From Orrella sp037026685 (GTDB taxonomy: Bacteria > Pseudomonadota > Gammaproteobacteria > Burkholderiales > Burkholderiaceae_B), in contig NZ_JBANET010000005.1 in the NCBI RefSeq assembly GCF_037026685.1, positions 124,001 to 188,000 of the forward strand: a stretch of 64,000 nt of DNA. Direction: 5' to 3'. Shown one piece after another: positions 15,554-24,397 of this stretch (positions within the stretch are counted from its first letter, which is position 1; each line of letters starts with the position of its first letter). The notes under the pieces are model-generated. The model did not search any database and was not told the origin of the DNA. It saw only the letters and a list, made by a program, of their open reading frames with translations. The translations under genes were made by a program, and so were the position numbers.

Positions 15554-16990
15554 ATGAACCCGGAGGCCGTGGCCGATCTGGCCAGTCTGCGCGAAAAGCT
15601 GGTGCAGCGCCTGGGGGCGGCGGCCGTGCTGGCCGACCCGGCCGAGCACGCGCGCTATTGCCGCGACTGGCACGGCGACGTGCAGACCGGCGCGGTGGCC
15701 GTGCTGCGTCCGGACAGCACCGAGGCGGTGGCGCAGGCCGTGCGCGCCTGCGGCGAGCTGGGCCTGTCCATCATCCCGCAAGGCGGCAACACCGGGCTGG
15801 TCCTGGGCGGCACGCCCGACGCGCCGGGCCGCCAGGTGGTGCTCACGCTCGAGCGCATGAACCGCATCCGCCGCATCGACCCGGACGATTTCTCGACCGT
15901 GGTCGAGGCCGGCTGCGTGCTGCAGCAGGTCCAGCAGGCGGTGCGCGAGCAAGGCCTGTTCCTGGGCCTGTCGCTGGGCGCCGAAGGCAGCTGCCAGGTG
16001 GGCGGCAACGTCAGCACCAATGCCGGCGGCATCAACGTGCTGCGCTACGGCATGGCGCGCGAGCAGGTGCTGGGGCTGGAAGCCGTGCTGCCCGACGGCT
16101 CGGTCTTCGACGGGCTAAGCACGCTGCGCAAGGACAACCGCGGCATCGACCTGAAGCAGCTGTTCATCGGCGCCGAGGGCACGCTGGGCATCGTCACGGC
16201 CGTCTCGCTCAAGCTCTCGCCGGCGCCCGAACAGGTCGAGACCGCGCTGCTGGCCGTCGATTCGCTGCACGCCGCGCTGGCGCTGTATCGCCAGGCCCGG
16301 CGCGATTGCTGCGACCTCATGAGCGCGTTCGAATACATGCCGCCGGCGGCCTTCATGCTGGCGCGCGAGGCCATGCCCGACCTGCCGCTGCCCCTGGCCC
16401 AGGAGCATCCCGGCTACGTGCTGATGGAAATATCCGGCTCGGGCCTGGTCGACGTGGGCGCGCTCATGCAGGCTTTCCTGGAAAAGGCCCTGGAGGCCGG
16501 CGCGGTGCGCGACGGCGTGGTGGCCGCCTCGCATGCGCAGGCCCGCGGCCTGTGGCTGTTTCGCGAAGCCATGAACGAAGGCCAGGCCCGCCGGGGCCTG
16601 CACCTGCGCACCGACGTGTCGGTGCCGCTGTCGCGCCTGGCCGATTTCGTCGACCAGGTCCAGGCGCGGCTGGCGCAGGCGCATCCGGATTGCCTGACGG
16701 TGTCCTACGGCCATGTGGGCGACGGCAACGTGCACGTGAACGTGCTGCCGCCGGCCGCGGCCTCGACCGCGCAGCGCATGGACATCATCCACGACGCCAA
16801 GGAGATCATCAACGCCGCCATCGACGCCTTCGGCGGCAGCATCAGCGCCGAGCACGGCATCGGCCGGCTCAAGCGGCCCGACTTCGAGCGGCGCGCCGGG
16901 CCGGTGCGGCTGGGGCTGCTGCAGGCGCTCAAGCGCGCCGTGGACCCGCAGGGACGCATGAATCCCGGTTGCCAGATCATGGTCGAATAG
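15554..16990 (+). CDS. FAD-binding oxidoreductase (2-hydroxyacid dehydrogenase, GlcD/D2HGDH type)
   Basis: A 478-residue flavoprotein with a PCMH-type FAD domain (PQGGNTGLVLG; GAEGSCQVGGNVSTNAGG) and a C-terminal FAD-oxidase domain carrying YGHVGDGNVH and SAEHGIGRLK. Relatives oxidise D-lactate, glycolate or D-2-hydroxyglutarate to the 2-keto acid. In this operon it may oxidise a hydroxy acid released from the sugar acid, such as lactate or glycolate (inference). Upstream in-frame ATGs exist to 15458, but 15554 is preferred because the earlier sequence covers the promoter dyads. Confidence 0.9.
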   Translation: MNPEAVADLASLREKLVQRLGAAAVLADPAEHARYCRDWHGDVQTGAVAVLRPDSTEAVAQAVRACGELGLSIIPQGGNTGLVLGGTPDAPGRQVVLTLERMNRIRRIDPDDFSTVVEAGCVLQQVQQAVREQGLFLGLSLGAEGSCQVGGNVSTNAGGINVLRYGMAREQVLGLEAVLPDGSVFDGLSTLRKDNRGIDLKQLFIGAEGTLGIVTAVSLKLSPAPEQVETALLAVDSLHAALALYRQARRDCCDLMSAFEYMPPAAFMLAREAMPDLPLPLAQEHPGYVLMEISGSGLVDVGALMQAFLEKALEAGAVRDGVVAASHAQARGLWLFREAMNEGQARRGLHLRTDVSVPLSRLADFVDQVQARLAQAHPDCLTVSYGHVGDGNVHVNVLPPAAASTAQRMDIIHDAKEIINAAIDAFGGSISAEHGIGRLKRPDFERRAGPVRLGLLQALKRAVDPQGRMNPGCQIMVE

Positions 16991-17031
16991 CGCCTGCCGC
17001 GCCTGCCGGCGCCGAGCCTATGGAACCCATC

Positions 17032-17808
17032 ATGCCGAACTTCGAACAACTCCAACGCCTGGAACACCTGCCCGCCCAGATCGCCGCCAGCATCGGGCAG
17101 CAGATCGCCGCGGGCAACATCAAGCCCGGCGAAAAGCTGCCGACCGAGCAGACGCTGGCCAAAAGCTTCGGCGTCAGCCGCTCGGTGGTGCGCGAGGCCA
17201 TCGCACAGCTGCGCCACGAGGGCGTGGTCGATACCCGCCAGGGCGTGGGCGCCTTCGTGCTGGATCCGGGCCGGCGCCAGGTCATCCGCATCGAGAGCAA
17301 CGACCTGACCAACCCCGAGAGCTTTCGCAGCCTCTTTCAACTGCGCGTGCCGCTGGAAGTCGAGGCCGCGGGCCTGGCGGCGCTGCACCATACGGCCGAG
17401 GATCTCGAACGCATGGACCAGACGCTGCAGGCCATGCGCGAAATGGACGCCTCCTGGACAGCCGAGACCATCGCCGCCGACGTGGCTTTCCATCGCGCCC
17501 TGGCGCTGGGCACGCAGAACGAATACTTCACCCTGTTCGTGGGCTTCATCGCCGAGAAGGTGGGCTCGACCATCAACGTGGCGCGCCAGCGCGCGGTGCT
17601 CGACGAGATCGTGCAGGTCACCATCGCCGAGCACCAGGCCGTGCGCGATGCGGTGGCGGCGCGCGACATGGTCGGCGCGCGCCGGGCCATGCTGGCCCAC
17701 ATCCACGGCGCGGCCTCGCGCCTGAGCCTGGACCTGGACGCGGTGCCGGCCGGGCGCGCCGCGACAGGCCGGGCCGCCCCGGCCGGGGGGCCGCCGGACC
17801 CGCGCTGA
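17032..17808 (+). CDS. GntR family regulator (FCD/FadR-type) of the sugar-acid island
   Basis: A 258-residue regulator with a clear winged HTH (LPTEQTLAKSFGVSRS then VVREAIAQLRHEG) and an FCD ligand domain (DVAFHRALALG, EHQAVRDAV, HIHGAAS with its His ligands). The ATG at 17032 has a GGAA about 7 bp upstream; an ATG at 17020 would add four residues. The C-terminal tail is Ala/Gly/Pro-rich and probably disordered. Its position inside the catabolic operon suggests a repressor responsive to the sugar acid or a keto-deoxy intermediate. Confidence 0.9.
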   Translation: MPNFEQLQRLEHLPAQIAASIGQQIAAGNIKPGEKLPTEQTLAKSFGVSRSVVREAIAQLRHEGVVDTRQGVGAFVLDPGRRQVIRIESNDLTNPESFRSLFQLRVPLEVEAAGLAALHHTAEDLERMDQTLQAMREMDASWTAETIAADVAFHRALALGTQNEYFTLFVGFIAEKVGSTINVARQRAVLDEIVQVTIAEHQAVRDAVAARDMVGARRAMLAHIHGAASRLSLDLDAVPAGRAATGRAAPAGGPPDPR

Positions 17809-17855
17809 AGCGGGCGCGGCGGGCAGGCACAGACATCGAACAAAGGAGACAATCC

Positions 17856-19070
17856 ATGCCGGCGACAGAGCAAGATCCACGCGGCGACATCGACGCGCAA
17901 TTTCCCCCCGAGGCCGCCGCGCTGGCGGCCGCCGATATCCTGCCCGGCGACGCCGCGCAGGCCCGGCTGGTGGGGCGCGTCTGGTCGGACGCGGCCGGCG
18001 GGCCTTGCCCCGTGCTGGTCCACGAGGGGCGCGTGCACGATCTGTCGGGCCGCGCGCCCACCTTGTCCGAACTGCTGGAGCAGGCCGAGCTGCCGCGCTG
18101 CTTCGACGACGTGCGGCCTTATCCCGAGCTGGGTACGCTGGACGATTTCCTGTCCGGGCGCGCCGGACGGCTGCTGGCGCCGCTGGACCTGCAGGCCGTC
18201 AAGGCCGCCGGCGTCACCTTTGCCGACAGCATGCTCGAGCGCGTGATCGAGGAACGGGCCAAGGGCGATCCGGCGCAGGCGCAGGCCGTGCGCGAACGTC
18301 TGGCGCCCGTGCTGGGCGAGAACCTGCGCGGCATCGTGGCCGGCTCGCCCCAGGCCCGCGAGGTCAAGCGGCTGCTGCAGGAAATGGGCCTGTGGTCGCA
18401 ATACCTGGAAGTGGGCATCGGACCCGACGCCGAGATCTTCACCAAGGCCCAGCCCATGTCGTCGGTCGGTTGCGGCGCGCGCATCGGCATCCATCCGGGT
18501 TCGGATTGGAACAATCCCGAGCCCGAGGTGGTGCTAGCCATTGCCTCGGACGGGCGCATCGTCGGCGCCACGCTGGGCAACGACGTCAACCTGCGCGATT
18601 TCGAGGGCCGCTCGGCCCTGCTGCTGGGCAAGGCCAAGGACAACAACGCCTCGTGCGCGATCGGGCCGTTCATCCGCCTGTTCGACGAACGCTTCGACCT
18701 GCGGGCGCTGGCCCGCGTCGAGGTGACGCTGGACGTGCAGGGCCCGGACGGCTTTGCCCTGCGCGCGGTCAGCCCCATGGCCGCCATCAGCCGCACGCCG
18801 CAAGACCTGGCCGGGCAGCTGCTGAACCGCTGCCACCAGTATCCGGACGGCGCGGTGCTGTTCCTGGGCACGCTGTTCGCGCCCACGCAGGACCGGCGCG
18901 GCCCCGGGCAGGGCTTCACCCACGAGGTCGGCGACCGGGTGCAGATCGCCGCGCCCGAGCTGGGCCGGCTGGTCAACTGGGTCGAGCGCGCCGATGCGTG
19001 CAGCCCCTGGACCTTTGGCGTGCGGGCATTGATAGACAACCTGGCGCGGCGCGGCCTGCTGGCCCGCTAG
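17856..19070 (+). CDS. Fumarylacetoacetate hydrolase family protein (2,4-diketo-3-deoxy acid hydrolase or 2-keto-3-deoxy acid dehydratase)
   Basis: A 404-residue FAH-fold protein with the metal-binding core EPEVVLAI and the block GNDVNLRDFEGRSALLLG. It resembles the AraD1-like branch, which is longer than simple FAH hydrolases because of an N-terminal extension of about 120 residues. Members either cleave 2,4-diketo-3-deoxy sugar acids to pyruvate and a hydroxy acid, or dehydrate 2-keto-3-deoxy pentonates. The 2-keto-3-deoxyfuconate-dehydrogenase-like SDR at 22143 favours the first. AAAGGAG precedes the start. Confidence 0.85.
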   Translation: MPATEQDPRGDIDAQFPPEAAALAAADILPGDAAQARLVGRVWSDAAGGPCPVLVHEGRVHDLSGRAPTLSELLEQAELPRCFDDVRPYPELGTLDDFLSGRAGRLLAPLDLQAVKAAGVTFADSMLERVIEERAKGDPAQAQAVRERLAPVLGENLRGIVAGSPQAREVKRLLQEMGLWSQYLEVGIGPDAEIFTKAQPMSSVGCGARIGIHPGSDWNNPEPEVVLAIASDGRIVGATLGNDVNLRDFEGRSALLLGKAKDNNASCAIGPFIRLFDERFDLRALARVEVTLDVQGPDGFALRAVSPMAAISRTPQDLAGQLLNRCHQYPDGAVLFLGTLFAPTQDRRGPGQGFTHEVGDRVQIAAPELGRLVNWVERADACSPWTFGVRALIDNLARRGLLAR

Positions 19071-19163
19071 CGCCCGATAGCGCGGGGCGGGCGCACTACC
19101 GCGGCGCCCGTCCGCAAAGAAGAACGCCCGGGCCAAGAGCCCGGTCCATCCAAAGGAGCAGGC

Positions 19164-19688
19164 ATGCAAGCTGCCATCGATATGTTCTACCGCGTGCTGG
19201 GCGCCATCCTGGTCGTGCTGCTGACCGGCATGGTCCTCATGGTGTTCGGCAACGTCGTGCTGCGCTACGGCTTTAACTCCGGCATCCTCGTGTCCGAGGA
19301 GCTCTCGCGTTTTTGCTTCGTCTGGCTCACCTTCCTCGGGGCGGTGCTGGTGTTTCGCGAACACAGCCACCTGGGCATCGAGACGCTGGTGCAGCGCCTG
19401 TCGCGCCGGGGACGCCTGGTGTGCATGGCGCTGAGCAACCTGATCGTCATGGGCTGCGCGGCGCTGTTCTTCTCGGGCGCGTACATGCAGTTCGAGATCA
19501 ACGCCACCATGTTCGCGCCGGTCACCGGCCTGTCGCTGGCCTGGGTGTACGGCGTGGGCCTGTTCACCGGCGCGGGGGTCTTCCTGATCGCGGCGGTGCG
19601 CCTGGCCGGCGTGCTGCTGGGCCGGGTCAGCGACGTAGAGATCGCCCGCTTCGTCGGCGAGCACCACGCCGTGTCGGAAGGGGCCTGA
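19164..19688 (+). CDS. dctQ: TRAP transporter small permease subunit
   Basis: A 174-residue membrane protein with four hydrophobic segments and the family pattern NVVLRYGFNSGILVSEELSRF. It pairs with the large DctM subunit to drive sodium-coupled uptake of a ligand delivered by DctP. AAAGGAG lies 6 bp before the ATG. The 93-bp gap after the FAH gene has G/C-rich hairpins (around 19088-19109) but no T-run, so the operon probably continues. Confidence 0.92.
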   Translation: MQAAIDMFYRVLGAILVVLLTGMVLMVFGNVVLRYGFNSGILVSEELSRFCFVWLTFLGAVLVFREHSHLGIETLVQRLSRRGRLVCMALSNLIVMGCAALFFSGAYMQFEINATMFAPVTGLSLAWVYGVGLFTGAGVFLIAAVRLAGVLLGRVSDVEIARFVGEHHAVSEGA

Positions 19689-19689
19689 C

Positions 19690-20967
19690 ATGACGCTGCT
19701 CGTTTTCCTGGGCTCGCTGCTGGGCGCCATGGCCATCGGCGTGCCGGTCGCCTTCGCGCTGATCTTCTGCGCCGCCATGATGATGTGGCAGATGGACATG
19801 TTCAACGCGCAGATCGTCGCGCAGAACATGGTCACCGGCGCCGACACCTTCACGCTGCTGGCCATCCCCTTCTTCCTGCTGGCCGGCGAGCTGATGAACG
19901 CCGGCGGCCTGTCCAAGCGCATCATCGACTTCGCGCTGGCCTGCGTGGGCCACATCAAGGGCGGGCTGGGCATCGTGGCCATCCTGGCCGCGGTGATCAT
20001 GGCCAGCCTGTCGGGCTCGGCCGCGGCCGATACCGCCGCGCTGGCCGCCATCCTCATTCCGATGATGCGCCAGGCCGGCTACAACGTGCCGCGCTCGGCC
20101 GGCCTGATGGCCGCAGGCGGCGTCATCGCCCCGGTGATCCCGCCTTCGCTGGCCTACATCGTCTTCGGCGTGGCGGCCAACGTATCCATCAGCCGCCTGT
20201 TCATGGCCGGCATCGCGCCCGGCATCATGATGGGCCTGTCGCTGGTCGCGGTATGGCTGTTCATGGTGCGCAAGTCCGATATCCAGCCGCTGCCCCGGCA
20301 AAGCGCCTCGCAGCGCCTGCGGGCCACGGGCCGGGCCTTGTGGGCGCTGGGCATGCCGGTGATCATCCTGGGCGGCATCCGCATGGGCGTGGTCACGCCC
20401 ACCGAAGCGGCCGTCGTGGCCGCCGTCTATGCCTGGTTCGTGGGCACCTTCATCTACCGCGAACTGCGGCCCGCCGACCTGTACGGCGTGGTGCTGCGCG
20501 CGGCCAAGACCACCGCGGTGGTGATGTTCCTGGTCGCGGCGGCGCTGGTGTCGGCGCACCTGATCACGGCCGCCAACATCCCGGCGGAACTGGGCGGCCT
20601 GATCGAGCCGCTGATCGACCGGCCCAAGCTGCTGATGCTGGTCATCATGCTGCTGGTCATCGTGGTGGGCACGGCGCTGGACCTGACCCCCACCATCCTG
20701 ATCCTGACCCCGGTGCTCATGCCCATCATCAAGATGGCCGGCATCGACCCGGTGTACTTCGGCGTGATGTTCGTGATGAACACCTGCATCGGGCTGCTGA
20801 CCCCGCCGGTGGGCGTGGTGCTGAACGTGGTCAGCGGCGTGGCCAAGGTGCCGCTGGGCAAGGTCATCGGCGGGGTCATGCCCTTCCTGTTTACCTATAT
20901 CGCTTTGCTTCTGCTGTTCGTGATCTTCCCCGAGTTGATCACCGTCCCCATGCGCTGGCTGACCTAG
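19690..20967 (+). CDS. dctM: TRAP transporter large permease subunit
   Basis: A 425-residue inner-membrane transporter with about 12 spans and DctM hallmarks (AIPFFLLAGELMNAGG, GSAAADTAALAAILIP, APVIPPS, PVGVVLNVVSGV). It catalyses sodium-driven import of an organic acid. It starts 1 bp after dctQ. Together with DctP it most likely brings in the sugar acid used by the surrounding enzymes. Confidence 0.95.
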   Translation: MTLLVFLGSLLGAMAIGVPVAFALIFCAAMMMWQMDMFNAQIVAQNMVTGADTFTLLAIPFFLLAGELMNAGGLSKRIIDFALACVGHIKGGLGIVAILAAVIMASLSGSAAADTAALAAILIPMMRQAGYNVPRSAGLMAAGGVIAPVIPPSLAYIVFGVAANVSISRLFMAGIAPGIMMGLSLVAVWLFMVRKSDIQPLPRQSASQRLRATGRALWALGMPVIILGGIRMGVVTPTEAAVVAAVYAWFVGTFIYRELRPADLYGVVLRAAKTTAVVMFLVAAALVSAHLITAANIPAELGGLIEPLIDRPKLLMLVIMLLVIVVGTALDLTPTILILTPVLMPIIKMAGIDPVYFGVMFVMNTCIGLLTPPVGVVLNVVSGVAKVPLGKVIGGVMPFLFTYIALLLLFVIFPELITVPMRWLT

Positions 20968-20981
20968 CCGGCGCGTTTCGG

Positions 20982-21002
20982 CCGGCCGGACACCCCGGCC
21001 GG
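20982..21002 (+). other. Intercistronic hairpin between dctM and dctP
   Basis: CCGGCCGG (20982-20989) pairs perfectly with CCGGCCGG (20995-21002) around a 5-nt loop. No T-run follows, so it is not a standard terminator. It could stabilise or process the mRNA to raise the amount of the binding protein relative to the permease (inference). Confidence 0.45.
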
Positions 21003-21049
21003 TGTTTGCACTGGAAAACATGCGTTCGTCGAACGCGGAGGAGAAAGTC

Positions 21050-22075
21050 ATGAAGAAGATCGTGCTGGCCGGCCTGGCCGCTGCCCTGAGCGCCGCATTC
21101 GCCCTGCCTGGGACCGCCGCAGAGGGCGACTACAAGTCGCGCAACATCCGCCTGTCCAACGGCCTGGCGCAGGATCACCCGGTGGCCGATGGCGTCAAGG
21201 CGTTCAACCAATGCCTGCAGGACAAATCCGGCGGCCAGATGAAAATCACCGCCTACTGGAGCAGCTCGCTGGGCGACGATTTGCAGGCCACGCAGGCGCT
21301 GCGCTCGGGCACCCAGGAGGCCGTGATCACCTCGTCCTCGCCGCTGGTGGGGCTGGTGCCGGCGCTGGGCGTGTTCGACCTGCCTTTCCTGTTCGCCGAC
21401 GAGAAGGAGGCCGATGCGGTGGTGGACGGCGAGTTCGGCCAGTTCATCAACGAAAAGCTGGACGCGGCGGGCCTGATCAACCTGGCCTACTGGGAGAACG
21501 GCTTTCGCAACCTGAGCAACTCGCGCGCGCCGGTCAACAAGTGGGAAGACTTCAACGGCATGAAGCTGCGCGTCATGCAGAACAACATCTTCCTGGACAC
21601 CTTCCGCACGCTGGGCGCCAACGCCACGCCCATGGCCTTCGGCGAGATCTTCTCGGCGCTGGAGACGCGGGCCATCGACGGCCAGGAAAACCCCTTCGTC
21701 ACCATCGACACCTCCAAGTTCTACGAGGTGCAGAAATACATCTCGGTGACCAAGCACGCCTATACGCCCTTCCTGGTGCTGTTCTCCAAGCCCATCTGGA
21801 ACCGCTACAGCGACGCCGAAAAGGCCGCGCTGCGCGAATGCGCGGTGGTCGGGCGCGACGAGCAGCGCCGCGTGATCCGCTCGGTTTCGGACGACTCGCT
21901 GGCCAAGATCAAGGCTGCCGGCCTGCAGGTCAACGAGATCTCGCCGCAGGAGCAGGAGCGCATGCGCGAGAAGGTGGCGCCGGTCTACGAGAAGCACAAG
22001 GCCACCATCGGCGCGGACGTGGTCGAGCGGGTGCAGAAGATCCTGGCCGACCTGCGCGCCAAGAACGCCGGCTGA
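21050..22075 (+). CDS. dctP: TRAP transporter substrate-binding protein
   Basis: A 341-residue periplasmic solute receptor. A signal peptide of about 23 residues is followed by the DctP fold, with the family block YWENGFRNLSNSRAP containing the arginine that usually binds the ligand carboxylate. The start at 21050 has GGAGGAG before it; an earlier in-frame ATG at 21002 falls in the hairpin region. The DctP ligand in such clusters is commonly an aldonic or uronic acid. Confidence 0.93.
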   Translation: MKKIVLAGLAAALSAAFALPGTAAEGDYKSRNIRLSNGLAQDHPVADGVKAFNQCLQDKSGGQMKITAYWSSSLGDDLQATQALRSGTQEAVITSSSPLVGLVPALGVFDLPFLFADEKEADAVVDGEFGQFINEKLDAAGLINLAYWENGFRNLSNSRAPVNKWEDFNGMKLRVMQNNIFLDTFRTLGANATPMAFGEIFSALETRAIDGQENPFVTIDTSKFYEVQKYISVTKHAYTPFLVLFSKPIWNRYSDAEKAALRECAVVGRDEQRRVIRSVSDDSLAKIKAAGLQVNEISPQEQERMREKVAPVYEKHKATIGADVVERVQKILADLRAKNAG

Positions 22076-22142
22076 CGCGGCTGGCGGGCGCGGCCACCAG
22101 CCGCGCCCGCGGCCGGCAATCCCCCGAAGGAGACACAGGAAA

Positions 22143-22877
22143 GTGAACGACACCTTGGCAGGCAAGACCGTGCTGGTCACCGCCGCGGCGCAGGGCATAG
22201 GCCGGGCTTCGGCCCTGGCCTTCGCGCGCGCCGGCGCGCAGGTGCTGGCCACCGATATCGACCAGGACCAGCTGGCCGCGCTGCAAGGCGTGCCGGGCGT
22301 AAGCACGCGGCGCCTGGACGTGCTGGACGAGGCCGCGGTGCGCGAGACGGTCGAGGCGGCCGGCGCCATCGACGTGCTGTTCAACTGCGCCGGCGTGGTG
22401 CATGCCGGCGACATCCTGCAGATGCGCGACCAGGAGCTGGATTTTGCCTTCGACCTGAACGTGCGGGCCATGGTGCGCACCATCCGCGCGGTCCTGCCGG
22501 GCATGCTGGCGCGCGGCGAGGGCAGCATCATCAACATGGCCTCGGTGGCCGGCTCGGTCAAGGGCGTGCCCAACCGCTGCGCCTACGGCGTGACCAAGGC
22601 GGCGGTGGTGGGCCTGACCAAGGCGGTGGCCGCCGACTACGTGGCGCGCGGCATACGCTGCAACGCCATCTGCCCGGGCACGGTGCAAAGCCCCTCGCTG
22701 GAGCAGCGCATGCGCGCCCAGGGCGACTACGAGCAGGCGCGCGCCGCCTTCATCGCGCGCCAGCCCATGGGCCGGCTGGGCCAGCCCGAGGAGATCGCCG
22801 ACCTGGCGGTCTACCTGGCCGGCGCCCGCTATACCACCGGGCAGGTGCACGTCATCGACGGCGGATGGGTCAACTGA
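22143..22877 (+). CDS. SDR oxidoreductase, 2-keto-3-deoxy-L-fuconate 4-dehydrogenase-like
   Basis: A 244-residue short-chain dehydrogenase starting with GTG, with GAGG upstream. It has TAAAQGIGRA for NAD binding, the catalytic Ser in NMASVAGSVKG and Tyr-Lys in CAYGVTKAA. The block CNAICPGTVQSPSLEQRM and its relatives are typical of the group holding bacterial 2-keto-3-deoxy-L-fuconate dehydrogenase and mammalian DHRS6. It would oxidise C4 of the keto-deoxy acid and hand the 2,4-diketo product to the FAH hydrolase. The substrate sugar is inferred, not shown. Confidence 0.85.
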   Translation: MNDTLAGKTVLVTAAAQGIGRASALAFARAGAQVLATDIDQDQLAALQGVPGVSTRRLDVLDEAAVRETVEAAGAIDVLFNCAGVVHAGDILQMRDQELDFAFDLNVRAMVRTIRAVLPGMLARGEGSIINMASVAGSVKGVPNRCAYGVTKAAVVGLTKAVAADYVARGIRCNAICPGTVQSPSLEQRMRAQGDYEQARAAFIARQPMGRLGQPEEIADLAVYLAGARYTTGQVHVIDGGWVN

Positions 22878-23647
22878 TGCAGGCCAGCCCGCTGTTCGAC
22901 CTGCGGGGGCGCCGCGTCCTGGTCACCGGATCGAGCCAGGGCATCGGCCTGGCGCTGGCGCGCGGGCTGGCCGAGCACGGCGCGGCGGTGCTGCTCAACG
23001 GCCGCGACGGCGCGCGGCTCGGGCAGGCCGTGGCCGCGCTGCGCCGGGACGGCCTGGATGCCGCGGCGCTGGCCTTCGACGTTACCGATCCGCAAGCCGT
23101 GCGCGCCGGCATCGACCGGGCCGAGCGCGAACACGGGCCGCTGGACGTGCTGGTCAACAACGCCGGCGTGCAGCACCGCGCGCCGCTGGAGGATTTTCCC
23201 GCCGAGCAATGGGACCGCTTGCTGCGCACCAACGTCTCCAGCCTGTTCCATGCCAGCCAGGCGGCCGCGCGCCACATGCTGGCGCGCGGGCGGGGCAAGA
23301 TCATCCATATCGCCTCGGTGCAAAGCGAGCTGGGCCGGCCCGGCATCACGCCGTACATGGCGACCAAGGGCGCGGTGCGCAACCTGACGCGCGGCATGGC
23401 CACCGAATGGGCCGGGCGCGGGCTGCAGGTCAACGCGATCGCGCCGGGCTACTTCCGCACGCCGCTGAACCAGGCGCTGGCCGACGACGCGCAATTCTCC
23501 GAGTGGCTGTGCCGGCGCACGCCGGCCGGGCGCTGGGGCGAGGTGCGCGAGCTGGTCGGCGCCGCGGTGTTCCTGGCCGCCGAGGCGTCCTCCTTCGTGA
23601 ACGGGCAGGTCATCTTTGTCGATGGAGGGCTGACCGTCAGCCTGTAG
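22877..23647 (+). CDS. SDR oxidoreductase, gluconate 5-dehydrogenase-like
   Basis: A 256-residue classical SDR. GSSQGIGLALA binds the nucleotide, and the catalytic set is N in NNAGVQ, S in IASVQSE and Y-x3-K in YMATK. It ends in FVNGQVIFVDGG. The order of motifs fits the Ga5DH/IdnO group, which interconverts sugar acids and keto sugar acids. The ATG overlaps the preceding stop (TGATG), giving tight coupling; an ATG at 22865 would add four residues. Confidence 0.87.
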   Translation: MQASPLFDLRGRRVLVTGSSQGIGLALARGLAEHGAAVLLNGRDGARLGQAVAALRRDGLDAAALAFDVTDPQAVRAGIDRAEREHGPLDVLVNNAGVQHRAPLEDFPAEQWDRLLRTNVSSLFHASQAAARHMLARGRGKIIHIASVQSELGRPGITPYMATKGAVRNLTRGMATEWAGRGLQVNAIAPGYFRTPLNQALADDAQFSEWLCRRTPAGRWGEVRELVGAAVFLAAEASSFVNGQVIFVDGGLTVSL

Positions 23648-23767
23648 CCGGCACCCGGCACGCAGATATACTTTTTTTTTCCTGCACCTTTTTTCATCGC
23701 CCGCCGCGGGCCGGCGCCTTCATCGACGCATGCGCGCCGTCCCGCCCACCGCACAGAAGGCCGCTTC
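23648..23767 (+). other. Intergenic stretch with a T9 tract
   Basis: This 120-bp gap holds nine T's at 23672-23680 and six more at 23689-23694, rare in such GC-rich DNA. No strong stem precedes the T-runs, so it is not a clear intrinsic terminator. It may mark a secondary promoter or UP-like element for the aldolase and kinase genes. No ribosome site stronger than AGAAGG (about 23755) is seen. Confidence 0.3.
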
Positions 23768-24397
23768 ATGACTTCCCGATTGTCCCGATTGACCCAGGCG
23801 CGCGTGGTCCCGGTGCTGCGCTATGCCGACGCCGACACGGCGTTCTACGCGGCCGAGGCGGCCGCGCAAGCCGGCTTTGCCAGCCTCGAGCTGACCTGGA
23901 CCATTCCCGGCGTGGCGCAGGTGCTGGCCGCGCTGCGCCAGCAGCATGGAGACAGGCTGCTGCTGGGCGTGGGCACCCTGACCGATGCCGCGCAGGCCGA
24001 GGCCGTGCTGGCCGCCGGCGCCGACTTCCTGGTTTCGCCGGCCGTGGCCACCGAGATCGTCGCGCCCGCGCGCCAGGCCGGCGCCCTGTGCCTACTGGGC
24101 GCGTTCACGCCGACCGAAGTGCTGGCCGCCCTGCGCGCCGGCGCCGACGTGGTCAAGATATTCCCGGCCGACTCCGGCGGGCCGGCCCACCTGGCCGCCC
24201 TGCGCGCCGTGTTTCCCGAGGCGGCCTTCTGCCCGACAGGAGGCATCGCGCGCGGCAACATGGCCGACTATTTCAAGGCGGGCGCCACGTTCGTGGGCAT
24301 CGGCTCCAGCCTGTTCGACAAGCAGGCCTTTGCCGCGCGCGACACCGCCGCGGTGGTGGCTGGCGCGCGCGCCATCCTGGAGGCGGCCCATGCGTGA
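23768..24397 (+). CDS. 2-dehydro-3-deoxy-phosphogluconate/galactonate aldolase family protein
   Basis: A 209-residue class I aldolase of the KDPG/KDPGal family. The Schiff-base lysine is K130 in GADVVKIFPA, and CPTGGI is the phosphate-site loop. It would split a 2-keto-3-deoxy-6-phospho sugar acid into pyruvate and glyceraldehyde 3-phosphate. Its gene overlaps the kinase gene by 8 bp, forming a phosphorylative branch next to the non-phosphorylative SDR/FAH branch. Confidence 0.93.
   Translation: MTSRLSRLTQARVVPVLRYADADTAFYAAEAAAQAGFASLELTWTIPGVAQVLAALRQQHGDRLLLGVGTLTDAAQAEAVLAAGADFLVSPAVATEIVAPARQAGALCLLGAFTPTEVLAALRAGADVVKIFPADSGGPAHLAALRAVFPEAAFCPTGGIARGNMADYFKAGATFVGIGSSLFDKQAFAARDTAAVVAGARAILEAAHA

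Noticed and set aside
12577..17808. A 1743-codon plus-strand open frame across the dehydratase, denD and oxidase region
   Set aside because: Only its last part (from about 17032) is a real gene. The rest is antisense to intact minus-strand genes and lies out of frame with the oxidase gene; long false frames are normal in DNA this rich in G and C.
19088..19135. G/C-rich hairpins between the FAH gene and dctQ as a terminator
   Set aside because: The stems lack a T-run and the downstream TRAP genes have no clear promoter of their own, so the operon probably reads through.
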